Source of the DNA: JBGTKH01 sp041744735
GTDB lineage: Bacteria > Planctomycetota > Planctomycetia > Pirellulales > Pirellulaceae
Assembly (NCBI GenBank): GCA_041744735.1
Contig: JBGTKH010000047.1
Coordinates: 1 to 7,067 of the forward strand
Direction of reading: 5' to 3'
DNA length: 7,067 nt
Below the pieces are notes generated by a model, which was not told where the DNA came from, searched no databases, and saw only the letters and a list, made by a program, of their open reading frames with translations. Each line of letters starts with the position of its first letter. Positions within the stretch are counted from its first letter, which is position 1. The position numbers were made by a program, and so were the translations under genes. This document shows positions 1 through 6,299 of this stretch, piece by piece.

Positions 1-47
1 TCTGCATTGGACATGTGAGTATCCTTCTCTTCACCAGTAGGTTTCAT
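1..47 (-). CDS. Start of a gene running off the left edge (partial, unknown)
   Basis: Read on the minus strand, an ATG at 47-45 opens an uninterrupted frame to the window edge, beginning MKPTGEEKDTHMSNA. A GGGAG stretch lies about five bases upstream of this ATG, a good ribosome binding site. A second in-frame ATG at 14-12 has its own AAGGA about seven bases upstream, so the true start could be either. The N-terminus is hydrophilic and charged, with no sign of a signal peptide in the visible part. Too little is visible to name a product. Two in-frame starts, each with a purine-rich site, make a real gene start more likely than chance, but 15 codons cannot prove it. Confidence 0.38.
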   Translation of the reverse strand, partial: MKPTGEEKDTHMSNA

Positions 48-163
48 TTTGCTCCCATAGAATATCGGCATGGCGGTGAGAGGTGGTATGGCAATTCTCG
101 GTTTTCGCCCCAATTTCCGCCAGCAAGCTAGCGATCGTCCCCGCACGTTCCGCCTAACGCGCA

Positions 164-292
164 CGTTTTGAAGTTGCGCTAGCATCAATTTGTAGCCGAA
201 TTCGCCAGAATTTGGTTTTCGAGTTCAACACAAGACCGTCCAAATTCTGGCGAATTCGGCTACCATCAATTGAAACGCGCAACTTCAAAACG
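164..292. repeat. Two-tier inverted repeat overlapping the 3' end of the hydroxyacid dehydrogenase gene
   Basis: The inner arms at 192-215 and 240-263 are perfect reverse complements over 24 bases, separated by a 24-base loop. The outer arms at 164-179 and 277-292 are perfect reverse complements over 16 bases. The two tiers are separated by short unpaired stretches (180-191 and 264-276), both of which contain CATCAATT in the same orientation. The whole can fold into a long interrupted hairpin. The right arm contains the last codons and the TGA stop (266-268) of the minus-strand dehydrogenase gene. No T-run follows on either strand, so a classical intrinsic terminator is not supported. The core resembles dispersed palindromic repeats of planctomycete genomes as I recall them; I could not check this. 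Confidence 0.88.
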
Positions 293-1267
293 CGCACGAC
301 CGGTCACGACGTTTTGCGGCGATCCGCGCAGAAAAGCCAGCACGTTGTCCACCGCGCCGCCGTTGAGGATGTCGATGCCTTCGGGCGTTTGGTCGGCGTT
401 GTGCGGGGTCAGGATCACTTGCGGGCAGTTCAGAATTGGATGATCGGCGGGCAACGGCTCGATGTCGAACACGTCCAGCGCGGCGCCGGCCAAGCGGCCT
501 TCTTGCAGCGCGGCGACCAGAGCTTGCATGTCCACGATATTGCCGCGCGCCGTGTTGACTAGCAGACTGCCGGGTCTCATCAGCGACAGTTCGCGGCGCC
601 CGATCAAGTGGCGGCTTTGCGGCGTGAGCTTTAGGTGGAGGCTGACGACGTCGCTGCTGGCCAGCAGTTCATCGAGTTCGACGTAGCGCACGTTCAGTTC
701 GCGTGCACGCTCGGCCGTCGGATGAAACGTCCAAGCAATCACATTCATGCCAATGGCCGCCGCGAGCCGAGCCGTCGCGGCACCGATCGAGCCGGTGCCG
801 ACCACGCCCAGCGTCTTGCCGCGCAGCAGAATGATCTCGACGGGGTTCCATTTGCCGGCTTGCAGCTCGGCCGTTTGAAACGCCAGACGCTTCGCCGCGC
901 CCAGCATCAGGGCCAGCGCGTGTTCCGCCACCACTGGTGCCGTGCGGCCGGGAATGTTTGAGACCACGATGCCCAACTCGGTGGCCGTTTCCAAATCAAT
1001 CGAATCGGTACCGATGCCGCACGTAGTGATGAATCGCAAGTTAGGCAGTGACCGCAGCACGTGACCGGGCCAATTCAATTGCCCGCGCGAATTCAAAATG
1101 GCCTGAGCATCGCGGGCTCGCCGCAGTTGTTCGTCGGCGCCAGCCGGCCAGTCGCGATGCAGGCGAACTTCGGCAACATCGCGCAGCCGGTCCAAATGGG
1201 GTGAGCCGGCAATCTGCAACGGATCATCTGCCGGGATGACAACAATCGGGCGAGCGTCGCTGGTCAT
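266..1267 (-). CDS. D-isomer-specific 2-hydroxyacid dehydrogenase (NAD(P)-dependent)
   Basis: This 333-residue protein belongs to the family of D-3-phosphoglycerate, glycerate and hydroxypyruvate dehydrogenases, which reversibly reduce 2-keto acids to D-2-hydroxy acids in the cytoplasm. The Rossmann motif GTGSIG is at residues 157-162. The catalytic triad is complete: Arg241 in NTARG, Glu270 in DIEP and His289 in TPHN, with family-typical spacing (29 and 19 residues). AEHALALML near 115 is also typical. Length matches single-domain members; there is no C-terminal ACT domain, so this is not the long form of SerA. The usual Asp after the second Rossmann strand is absent (AWTFHP, 179-183), so cofactor preference is uncertain. 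The start is an ATG without a clear Shine-Dalgarno site, divergent from the transporter gene at 1324. The last residues, FEVARFN, are encoded by an inverted-repeat arm and look like a replaced tail. The exact substrate cannot be read from sequence. Confidence 0.93.
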   Translation of the reverse strand: MTSDARPIVVIPADDPLQIAGSPHLDRLRDVAEVRLHRDWPAGADEQLRRARDAQAILNSRGQLNWPGHVLRSLPNLRFITTCGIGTDSIDLETATELGIVVSNIPGRTAPVVAEHALALMLGAAKRLAFQTAELQAGKWNPVEIILLRGKTLGVVGTGSIGAATARLAAAIGMNVIAWTFHPTAERARELNVRYVELDELLASSDVVSLHLKLTPQSRHLIGRRELSLMRPGSLLVNTARGNIVDMQALVAALQEGRLAGAALDVFDIEPLPADHPILNCPQVILTPHNADQTPEGIDILNGGAVDNVLAFLRGSPQNVVTGRARFEVARFN

Positions 1268-1323
1268 GGCACTGGTCGGTGGGAAATTTGCGGGGCCGTT
1301 GGTACAGTAGTTCTACTTCTACA

Positions 1324-2286
1324 ATGAATTCGCCCGCCTCGAAACCCGCCGCCGACCATTCCCATCATCAGCCCGTGGGATTGCGCACGGCGGCGTTGAC
1401 GCTTGTAACATCGGCCTTGTGGGGCGGCACACCGGTCGCCATCAGTTACAGCGTCGACACGTTGCCGCCGGTGGCTGTGGCAGGTTTGCGGTTTGCAATG
1501 GCGGCGGTGTTCATGCTGTTCTGGTGCCGGGTAGAGGGAAGCGAACTGCGGCTGCGGGCCGGCCAGTTCCGTCCATCGCTGATCGCGGGCGTGTTGCTGT
1601 TCGGTCAGATCTCGCTGTTCAACATCGGCGTGCAGTGGTCCAACTCGTCGCACGGCACGCTGCTGATCAACACCTTTATCTTCTGGGTTGTGGCGATCGA
1701 GCATTTCATAACACGCGGCGACCGGCTGACCGGGCGAAAGTTGGCGGGACTAGTCATCGCGGGGTCGGGCGCTGCGTTGGTCTTGGTGATGAGCCAGAAA
1801 TCGACAGGTTCATCGGCGGCAGGCGACGCGCCCAGTTTGGCCGGCGATTTGGTGCTGCTGGCCAGCGCGGCTCTGTTGGGCGTGAAGACCGTGTTCATCA
1901 AACACGCGCTGAAGGTGGTCGAGCCGGGCAAGCTGATCTTGTGGCACGACGTGTTCGGCGTGATGCTATTCACGGCGTACAGTTTGTCGATGGAGCACGT
2001 CACGCTCGGCGGTTTCAGCACGCCCGCGGTGTTGGGATTGGTGTATCAGGGCGTGTTTGTGGCCGGGCTGTGTTTCGCCATTCAGGCCGTGTTGTTGCGG
2101 CGGCATTCGGCGTCGCAAATCGCGGTCTTCAGTTTCGCCACGCCACTGTTCGGGCTGGTGCTCGCCGTGCTGTTCCGCGGCGACCGGTTGTCCCCGTGGC
2201 TGTTTGTCTCGGCGATTTGCGTGGCGATCGGCATTCTGCTGGTCAACTCAGCGCCGCGGCGGCACGATCTCTCGACAATCGCCTAG
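1324..2286 (+). CDS. EamA/DMT-superfamily transporter, ten membrane segments
   Basis: This 320-residue inner-membrane protein has about ten hydrophobic segments (roughly 20-40, 48-68, 86-104, 107-127, 137-157, 175-194, 207-224, 236-257, 266-285, 292-308). That is the layout of two tandem EamA repeats in the drug/metabolite transporter superfamily. SALWGGTPVAISY in the first segment and GLRFAMAA in the second are characteristic. The short N-terminal His-containing tail (DHSHH) is variable in such proteins. I chose ATG 1324 rather than the in-frame GTG at 1279 because the extra 15 residues are low-complexity and polar, and the first membrane helix begins well after 1324. No Shine-Dalgarno site is visible. 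The family exports or imports small metabolites such as amino acids, nucleosides or drugs; the substrate is unknown. The divergent 2-hydroxyacid dehydrogenase suggests, only weakly, an organic-acid or amino-acid link. Confidence 0.92.
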   Translation: MNSPASKPAADHSHHQPVGLRTAALTLVTSALWGGTPVAISYSVDTLPPVAVAGLRFAMAAVFMLFWCRVEGSELRLRAGQFRPSLIAGVLLFGQISLFNIGVQWSNSSHGTLLINTFIFWVVAIEHFITRGDRLTGRKLAGLVIAGSGAALVLVMSQKSTGSSAAGDAPSLAGDLVLLASAALLGVKTVFIKHALKVVEPGKLILWHDVFGVMLFTAYSLSMEHVTLGGFSTPAVLGLVYQGVFVAGLCFAIQAVLLRRHSASQIAVFSFATPLFGLVLAVLFRGDRLSPWLFVSAICVAIGILLVNSAPRRHDLSTIA

Positions 2287-2344
2287 CTGCCTAACTAGAA
2301 TTTTCGACAGCCTCACATGAGATGATATTTCAATATTTAGCGAA

Positions 2345-2365
2345 CGAGGCTTGTCGAGGCTTGTC
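2345..2365 (+). repeat. Short tandem duplication, 10-bp unit, two copies
   Basis: CGAGGCTTGT occurs twice back to back (2345-2354, 2355-2364) with a further C continuing the period. It lies in the 127-base gap between the transporter and the small anchored protein. It may be slippage or a small operator-like direct repeat; nothing else supports a regulatory role. Confidence 0.6.
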
Positions 2366-2399
2366 CACGTCAGCGCATGTTTAGAAACCGGCGCCCCTT

Positions 2400-2406
2400 C
2401 AGGAGA
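2400..2406 (+). promoter_or_regulatory. Ribosome binding site fixing the start at 2414
   Basis: An AGGAGA stretch sits about eight bases before ATG 2414. It is the clearest Shine-Dalgarno sequence in the window and decides for this ATG over the in-frame TTG at 2351, whose extra 21 residues show no conserved features. Confidence 0.7.
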
Positions 2407-2413
2407 AAAGACT

Positions 2414-2821
2414 ATGAAGACGCAGCGACTTCTCATCGCTCTCACCGTTACCAATCTGGGACTCCTGATTTTCCTGCTGCTGTCGCACGTCGGGCCGGCG
2501 CCGGCCAGTAGCGTGGCACCGGTGGTCCGCGGCCGCGCGCTGGAGATCGTTGACGATCAGGGAAGAGTTCGCGCCAGCATTACGGTGCAGCCGGCAGAAG
2601 TCTTTCAGCCAACCGGCAAGAAGTACCCGGAAACCGTGATTCTGCGGTTGATTGATCCCTACGGGCGGCCCGAAGTGAAAATCGGGGCGTCGGAACAAGG
2701 CGCGGGGCTTTCGCTGGTGGGCGACAACGACGCGACCCACGTGATCTTGGAAGCGGACGGCACGGAAAGTTCCTTGAAACTGACGAACAAGGACGGCCAA
2801 CAGCATCTCGTGAAGCCCTAG
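2414..2821 (+). CDS. Small membrane-anchored protein with D-x-x-G-type beta repeats, function unknown
   Basis: This 135-residue protein has one hydrophobic helix (about 6-24) after a short basic N-terminus (MKTQR), which could be an N-terminal anchor or an uncleaved signal. The rest would then lie outside the membrane. The remainder consists of short beta-like repeats each centred on an Asp-x-x-Gly turn: VDDQGRVRASI (46-56), IDPYGRPEVKIG (80-91), EADGTESSLKL (113-123) and NKDGQQ (125-130). I recall unnamed bacterial proteins with this pattern, but know no biochemical role. The start is fixed by a good ribosome binding site. It lies 127 bases after the transporter gene, so it is probably a separate transcription unit. 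GKKYPETV (68-75) breaks the repeat regularity and may be a loop. The coding call is sound; function is open. Confidence 0.85.
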   Translation: MKTQRLLIALTVTNLGLLIFLLLSHVGPAPASSVAPVVRGRALEIVDDQGRVRASITVQPAEVFQPTGKKYPETVILRLIDPYGRPEVKIGASEQGAGLSLVGDNDATHVILEADGTESSLKLTNKDGQQHLVKP

Positions 2822-2862
2822 CGTTCGCGAGCCTGCCCCTGCTCTCGGCAAGCAATGCCCTG

Positions 2863-3084
2863 ATGCGGCACGTTCTCTCGACAAACTTGAAACCAACGAT
2901 CGATGATGAGGACGACGACGAGCTCAACGAACTGATAGACCGGCTTGATACATCGATTCGGTCTCCCCCCACGACGAGCATCGACGTTTCCGTCGCTGAA
3001 GCAGACGACCATCGTCTTCACTATCCCGCAACGTACAGCGGCCCACTGCTGGTGGATGATGCAGACGATGCGTTACATCTCTAG
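2863..3084 (+). CDS. Possible small acidic hypothetical protein
   Basis: An open frame of 73 codons starts at ATG 2863. Its most striking part is an acidic helix-like stretch, DDEDDDELNELIDRLD (about 15-30), followed by a mixed, Asp-rich C-terminal half. I do not recognise it. No convincing Shine-Dalgarno site precedes the ATG, although codon choice is not obviously unlike its neighbours. It sits 41 bases after the small anchored protein, on the same strand. A charged ORF of this size can arise by chance in GC-rich DNA, so existence is uncertain. If real, it would be a small soluble protein; no function should be assigned. Confidence 0.38.
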   Translation: MRHVLSTNLKPTIDDEDDDELNELIDRLDTSIRSPPTTSIDVSVAEADDHRLHYPATYSGPLLVDDADDALHL

Positions 3085-3147
3085 TCCGCGGCGATAAGAC
3101 CATCAAGCTCGATGTAATGCTGAGTGCGCGCGAGAGTCGCTGATTTA

Positions 3148-3324
3148 GAGTGCGACGACTTGCCGCCGCTTTGGGAGTTTTGGAGTAGCCGCAGGGCGCC
3201 AGCCGCCGCAACCACACCGGTCGTACGCTTAAACCCGTAGGCTCGCGCCCAGCGGCTAATCAGCTTGTCAGGCGGGACTCTCTCTGCTCCTAAATTCCGA
3301 AAGCGGCGACGAGTCGCCGCACTC
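3148..3324. mobile_element. MITE-like element bounded by 38-bp imperfect inverted repeats
   Basis: Bases 3148-3185 match the reverse complement of 3287-3324 at 32 of 38 positions. The next 19 bases of the left arm (3186-3204) match the reverse complement of 3240-3258 at 17 of 19, so the right arm is the same sequence with 28 extra bases at 3259-3286. No protein is encoded inside. The right end contains a perfect short hairpin, GCGGCGAC and GTCGCCGC around a 2-base turn (3303-3320); its left-arm counterpart has decayed. The structure suits a non-autonomous miniature element or two copies of one dispersed palindromic repeat in opposite orientation. No clear target-site duplication was found. 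It fills most of the gene-free stretch 3085-3409; I see nothing else there. Confidence 0.6.
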
Positions 3325-3409
3325 CAAAGGGCTCTCGATTTTGACGGTGTTGGCTGTTACGATGGCTGACGTTCAAACGTCTAAATCTACAACAGTAACG
3401 AGAAAATTC

Positions 3410-4513
3410 ATGAAGGCGGTCGCAGTTCGTCCGGGAAAACCCAACAGTGTTCATTTGGCCGAGATGCCCAAGCCCAGCGTGGCGGACGTGCCGGATGGCC
3501 GCGGCGTGATGGTGCGCGTGCTGAAGGTGGGCGTCGATGCGACGGATCGCGAAATCAACGACGCGCTGTACGGCAACGCGCCGCCGGGATTCGATTTTCT
3601 GGTGCTGGGGCATGAATCGTTCGGCGTCGTCGAGGCGGTCGGGCCGGAAGTCCGCAGCGTCCGGCCGGGCGATTACGTGACCGCGACCGTGCGGCGCCCC
3701 GGCGGGTCGATCTACGACCAGATCGGCACGTACGACATGACCAGCGAAGAAACGTACTTCGAACGCGGCATCAATTTGCTGCACGGGTATCTGACCGAGT
3801 ACTTCGTGGACAGCGACGAGTACATCGTCAAAGTGCCGCCCGGCCTGAAACACCTGCATGTGCTGATGGAGCCGATGAGCTGCGCGGCCAAAGCGGTGCA
3901 GCAGGCGTTTGAGGTCCAGCGGCGCATGAAAGTCTGGCGTCCGCAAATCGCCTATGTAATGGGCGCCGGCCAGATCGGCTTGCTGGCCACACTGGTGCTG
4001 AAGCTGCGCGGGCTGGAAGTTTACACGATGGCCCGTTCGCAAAAGCCGACGCTGAACGCGGAAATTGTCGAAGGAATGCAGGCCACATATGTCAGCACCA
4101 CCGAGACGCCGATCGAAGAGTTGGCTCGCCAGGTTGGCAAGGCGGATTTGATCGTCGACGCCACCGGCTCCAGCGCCATGGCCTTCGGTTGCATGAAGGT
4201 GCTGGGCCACAACGGCGTGCTTGTCTGGACCAGCATCACCGGCGGCAACCATCACGTGGACGTCGCCTCGGACAAAATCAACATCGACTGGGTGCTGGGC
4301 AACAAGCTGCTGCTGGGTTCGGTCAACGCGAACCGCGAACATTTCGAAGCGGGCATCAAAGATCTGGCTCTGGGCGAAGTCATGTACCCCGGCGTGATCC
4401 AAAGGATTTTGACCAACCCCGTCGACGGCCTGGAGAATTACGCGGAGATGATGCGGCTGCTCGTGGAAGAGAAGACGGCGCTAAAGGTGTACATGAACGT
4501 GGCGGAGGAGTGA
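3410..4513 (+). CDS. gdh: Glucose 1-dehydrogenase, zinc-dependent MDR family, haloarchaeal type
   Basis: This 367-residue medium-chain dehydrogenase resembles archaeal glucose 1-dehydrogenases, which oxidise D-glucose (and often other aldoses) to the lactone with NAD(P)+. It starts MKAVAVRPGKP as archaeal members do. GVDATDREI (41-49) and FLVLGHESFGVVE (63-75) carry the predicted catalytic zinc ligands Asp43, His68 and Glu69, with Glu154 in LMEPM. Asp at the first position, instead of the Cys usual in zinc alcohol dehydrogenases, is the haloarchaeal pattern. The four-Cys structural zinc lobe is missing; the region reads TVRRPGGS...YFERGI as in haloarchaeal enzymes. The Rossmann motif GAGQIG is at 185-190, and GSVNANREHFEAG (303-315) matches the family's C-terminal domain. 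ATG 3410 was chosen over in-frame ATG 3362 by this family alignment; no strong ribosome site separates them. Glucose itself as substrate is inferred; another aldose is possible. Confidence 0.88.
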   Translation: MKAVAVRPGKPNSVHLAEMPKPSVADVPDGRGVMVRVLKVGVDATDREINDALYGNAPPGFDFLVLGHESFGVVEAVGPEVRSVRPGDYVTATVRRPGGSIYDQIGTYDMTSEETYFERGINLLHGYLTEYFVDSDEYIVKVPPGLKHLHVLMEPMSCAAKAVQQAFEVQRRMKVWRPQIAYVMGAGQIGLLATLVLKLRGLEVYTMARSQKPTLNAEIVEGMQATYVSTTETPIEELARQVGKADLIVDATGSSAMAFGCMKVLGHNGVLVWTSITGGNHHVDVASDKINIDWVLGNKLLLGSVNANREHFEAGIKDLALGEVMYPGVIQRILTNPVDGLENYAEMMRLLVEEKTALKVYMNVAEE

Positions 4514-4535
4514 CGGTAACCACTTCCGCCGAATT

Positions 4536-4557
4536 CGATCTGGTTTGCGATCTGGTT
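4536..4557 (+). repeat. Direct repeat CGATCTGGTT x2, period 12
   Basis: The 10-base word CGATCTGGTT occurs at 4536-4545 and 4548-4557, separated by TG, directly abutting and overlapping the hairpin at 4555-4578. It lies just after the glucose dehydrogenase stop codon. Confidence 0.6.
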
Positions 4558-4578
4558 CCCAAGCTCCGGCTTGGGAAC
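4555..4578. terminator. Perfect 10-bp hairpin after the sugar dehydrogenase; terminator or dispersed palindromic repeat
   Basis: GTTCCCAAGC (4555-4564) and GCTTGGGAAC (4569-4578) pair perfectly around the loop TCCG, 41 bases after the stop codon of the glucose dehydrogenase and 43 bases before the next start. No T-run follows, so it is not a canonical intrinsic terminator. The same GTTCCCAAGC...GCTTGGGAAC palindrome is, as I recall, a frequent dispersed repeat in planctomycetes and cyanobacteria. It may stabilise the upstream mRNA end. Confidence 0.55.
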
Positions 4579-4621
4579 TAGAATGGTAGTTACATTCGTC
4601 TGACGAAAGGATGTGCCTCTC

Positions 4622-5425
4622 ATGTCGCAAATTCGATTTCGACACGTGACTCTCGCCTCGTTCGCGATTGCGTTGTCACTTACGTTATCGGCGCACGCGG
4701 ACGACGTTCGTTGGGGAAATCTGAGCGTCCGGTTTGTCTACGATGGAAAGGCGCCAGTTCCGCGTACGACCCTAGCGATTCCGCCCAAAGGGGACATGCC
4801 GGGTTTCGCGATCACGGACGAGTCTTTGCTTGTGAACGACAAGAATCAGGGCATCGCCAACGTCGTCATCTATCTGCTACCTCCGGAAAAGGACGATTTG
4901 CACGTTCACCCGTCCTACGATCGCTCGGCGCGCGACAAGGTCAAACTGACGATGAGCGGCAGGGCTTTCAAGCCGCACGTTCTTTTGCTGCGAACGACAC
5001 AGACGATGGTTCAAGAGAATCAGGACGACTTCGGGTACAACGTGAAGATCGGTTTCATTGCAAACGCGCCGATGTGACCCCTGATCCCGACCGGCGATTC
5101 AGTTGAATTGCAATACACGCGAGAAGAACGAGTGCCGTGTCCGATGGCTTGTTCCATCCATCCGTGGATGAACGGCTACTTGGTGCTGCGCGGCAATCCG
5201 TACATGGCGAAATCGGACGAAGATGGACGCCTAACGATTACGAATCTGCCCGCGGGCGAGCACGTGTTTCAGGTTTGGCACGAACGCTGCGGGTATCTGC
5301 GCGACGTTCGCTTTGGTCCGCTGGCAACCGATGCCCGCGGCCGTTTGACCATCACGATTCGCGAGGGAGAAAACAATTTGGGCGAGCTGCTGGTGAGCCC
5401 GACGTTGTTTGAGCGGAAGAATTGA
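4622..5425 (+). pseudogene. Exported cupredoxin-like / methylamine-utilization-like protein, interrupted by an in-frame TGA
   Basis: One reading frame of 267 codons runs from ATG 4622 to TGA 5423-5425, broken only by TGA at 5075-5077 (codon 152). The N-terminus is a signal peptide with a hydrophobic core (about 10-22) and likely cleavage after AHA (24-26), so the protein would be exported. The first half (30-125) is a beta-rich domain: GNLSVRFVYDGKAPVP, then NVVIYLLPP. After the stop, PLIPTGDSVELQYTREERVP leads into CSIHPWMNGYLVLRGNPY (177-194), NLPAGEHVFQVWHE (208-221) and a final beta segment. This matches a family common in planctomycetes, often labelled methylamine utilization or cupredoxin-like. 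The Cys-x2-His-x2-Met cluster recalls a type-1 copper site. DDFGYN (135-140) has Tyr where I recall His in homologues, a possible lost ligand. An AAAGGA lies ten bases before the ATG. The stop may be a nonsense mutation, a sequencing error or readthrough. Without readthrough, only a 151-residue truncated product forms. Confidence 0.82.
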
Positions 5426-5483
5426 CGATCGACCACGGATGATTTGTGGGGCGCGGTCTGCTGTTAGGCGTGGAAGTGACTAC

Positions 5484-5508
5484 TCCCGCCGACTGTCGTC
5501 GGGGGCTT
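5484..5508. terminator. Weak hairpin in the convergent gap
   Basis: CCGAC (5489-5493) and GTCGG (5498-5502) pair around TGTC, with a few further mismatched G-C pairs outside. It lies between two convergent units, where a bidirectional terminator would be expected, but no T-run follows on either strand. The rest of the gap 5426-5628 shows no convincing gene. Confidence 0.25.
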
Positions 5509-5628
5509 CTGGGTTCTTGGTGGAAGAGAAAGCGGCGCTAAAGGGATCAAGCCATTCGTTGAATTCCCGCTCATGGCTGACGCCCAGCGCACAGATCCGG
5601 AACAGTTTGTTTCGTAATAACGTGAGCG

Positions 5629-6297
5629 TCAGTTGTTCGACTTCTGTGGGCGGAAGGGGTGAATCCAGTTGGCGAAGGTGCGGGGGCTGCGGGATTGGAT
5701 CCAGAGGCGGCCTTGGCCGTTGAAGCGCATTAGGAGTTGGTCTGCGAAGAGGAACGAGCGGATCTTGCGCGAGCGGGTGATTTGGTATTGCAGCGCTGGC
5801 TCCCACGCGACGGCGTAGCCGTTGTCGACCGTGTACGAACCGTCGACTTGCACCTCTTCGATGTCGCCGTAGGCGTTGAAGAAGAGAGTGCCCGAACCGG
5901 TGACCCGGAGCGCGAACAGGCCTTCGCTGAACAGGCCCTTGAGACCTTGGAACTTGCTGTCGCATTGCACGTTGGGTGTCGATGCGAGGTAGGCGCTCTT
6001 TTCCAGAAACAGTTCGCCGCCGCTCAGTTCGTAAGGCACGATGTCGCCCATTGTGCCGGGGGCCAAGCCGAGGATGCCGGAACCACCTTCGGCTTGATAC
6101 GTATTCTGAAAGAAGCTTTCGCCGGTCAGCAGGGCACGCTTCAGCCCGCCCAGCACGCCGCCGCGCGTGGACGTGGTGGTTTTGATGTTCTCGCTCATCC
6201 AGGCCATCGCGCCGGCCTCGGACGCGATCTGCTCGCCGGCGTTCAATTCCACTTCGAGCAAACTGAAACTTGGTTGGCTTAAGATTTGATAATTCAT
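5629..6297 (-). CDS. AIM24-family protein (TIGR00266-like), second gene of the pair, diverged copy
   Basis: This 222-residue protein is a paralogue of the upstream gene and belongs to the AIM24 family, a beta-rich fold found in bacteria, archaea and mitochondria. Its bacterial function is unknown; the yeast member acts in mitochondrial inner-membrane organisation. Family landmarks in order: EAGAMAWM (28-35), GGLKRALLTGESFFQNTY (50-67), LGLAPGTMGDI (77-87), YLAS (103-106), FQGLKGLF (116-123) and GQGRLWIQSRSP (195-206). The usual DTGH is DNGY (158-161), and the SGEG before the last strand is replaced by LFADQL. The tail is basic and Trp/Pro-containing. ATG 6297 is preferred over in-frame TTG 6303 because AGAGG lies about seven bases upstream; only two bases separate it from the upstream stop, indicating an operon with translational coupling. 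There is no signal peptide or membrane segment. Confidence 0.9.
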   Translation of the reverse strand: MNYQILSQPSFSLLEVELNAGEQIASEAGAMAWMSENIKTTTSTRGGVLGGLKRALLTGESFFQNTYQAEGGSGILGLAPGTMGDIVPYELSGGELFLEKSAYLASTPNVQCDSKFQGLKGLFSEGLFALRVTGSGTLFFNAYGDIEEVQVDGSYTVDNGYAVAWEPALQYQITRSRKIRSFLFADQLLMRFNGQGRLWIQSRSPRTFANWIHPFRPQKSNN

Positions 6298-6299
6298 CG

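Noticed and set aside
1299..1325. TTGGTA and TACAAT as a promoter for the transporter
   Set aside because: The -10-like hexamer overlaps the chosen ATG at 1324 and the spacer is only 15 bases. Transcription would begin inside the coding region, and no later start would keep the first membrane helix.
1419..2294. 291-codon plus-strand frame inside the transporter gene
   Set aside because: It is an Arg/Gly-rich shadow of the transporter in another frame, without hydrophobic segments or motifs.
3290..4402. Long open frame (about 370 codons) on the minus strand
   Set aside because: It is antisense to the glucose dehydrogenase, is rich in His, Gln, Arg and Asp as GC-rich antisense frames are, and has no recognisable domain.
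5075..5077. TGA as a selenocysteine codon
   Set aside because: No convincing bacterial SECIS-like stem-loop was seen immediately downstream, and I know of no selenoprotein in this family. It is left as one unlikely explanation of the interrupted gene.
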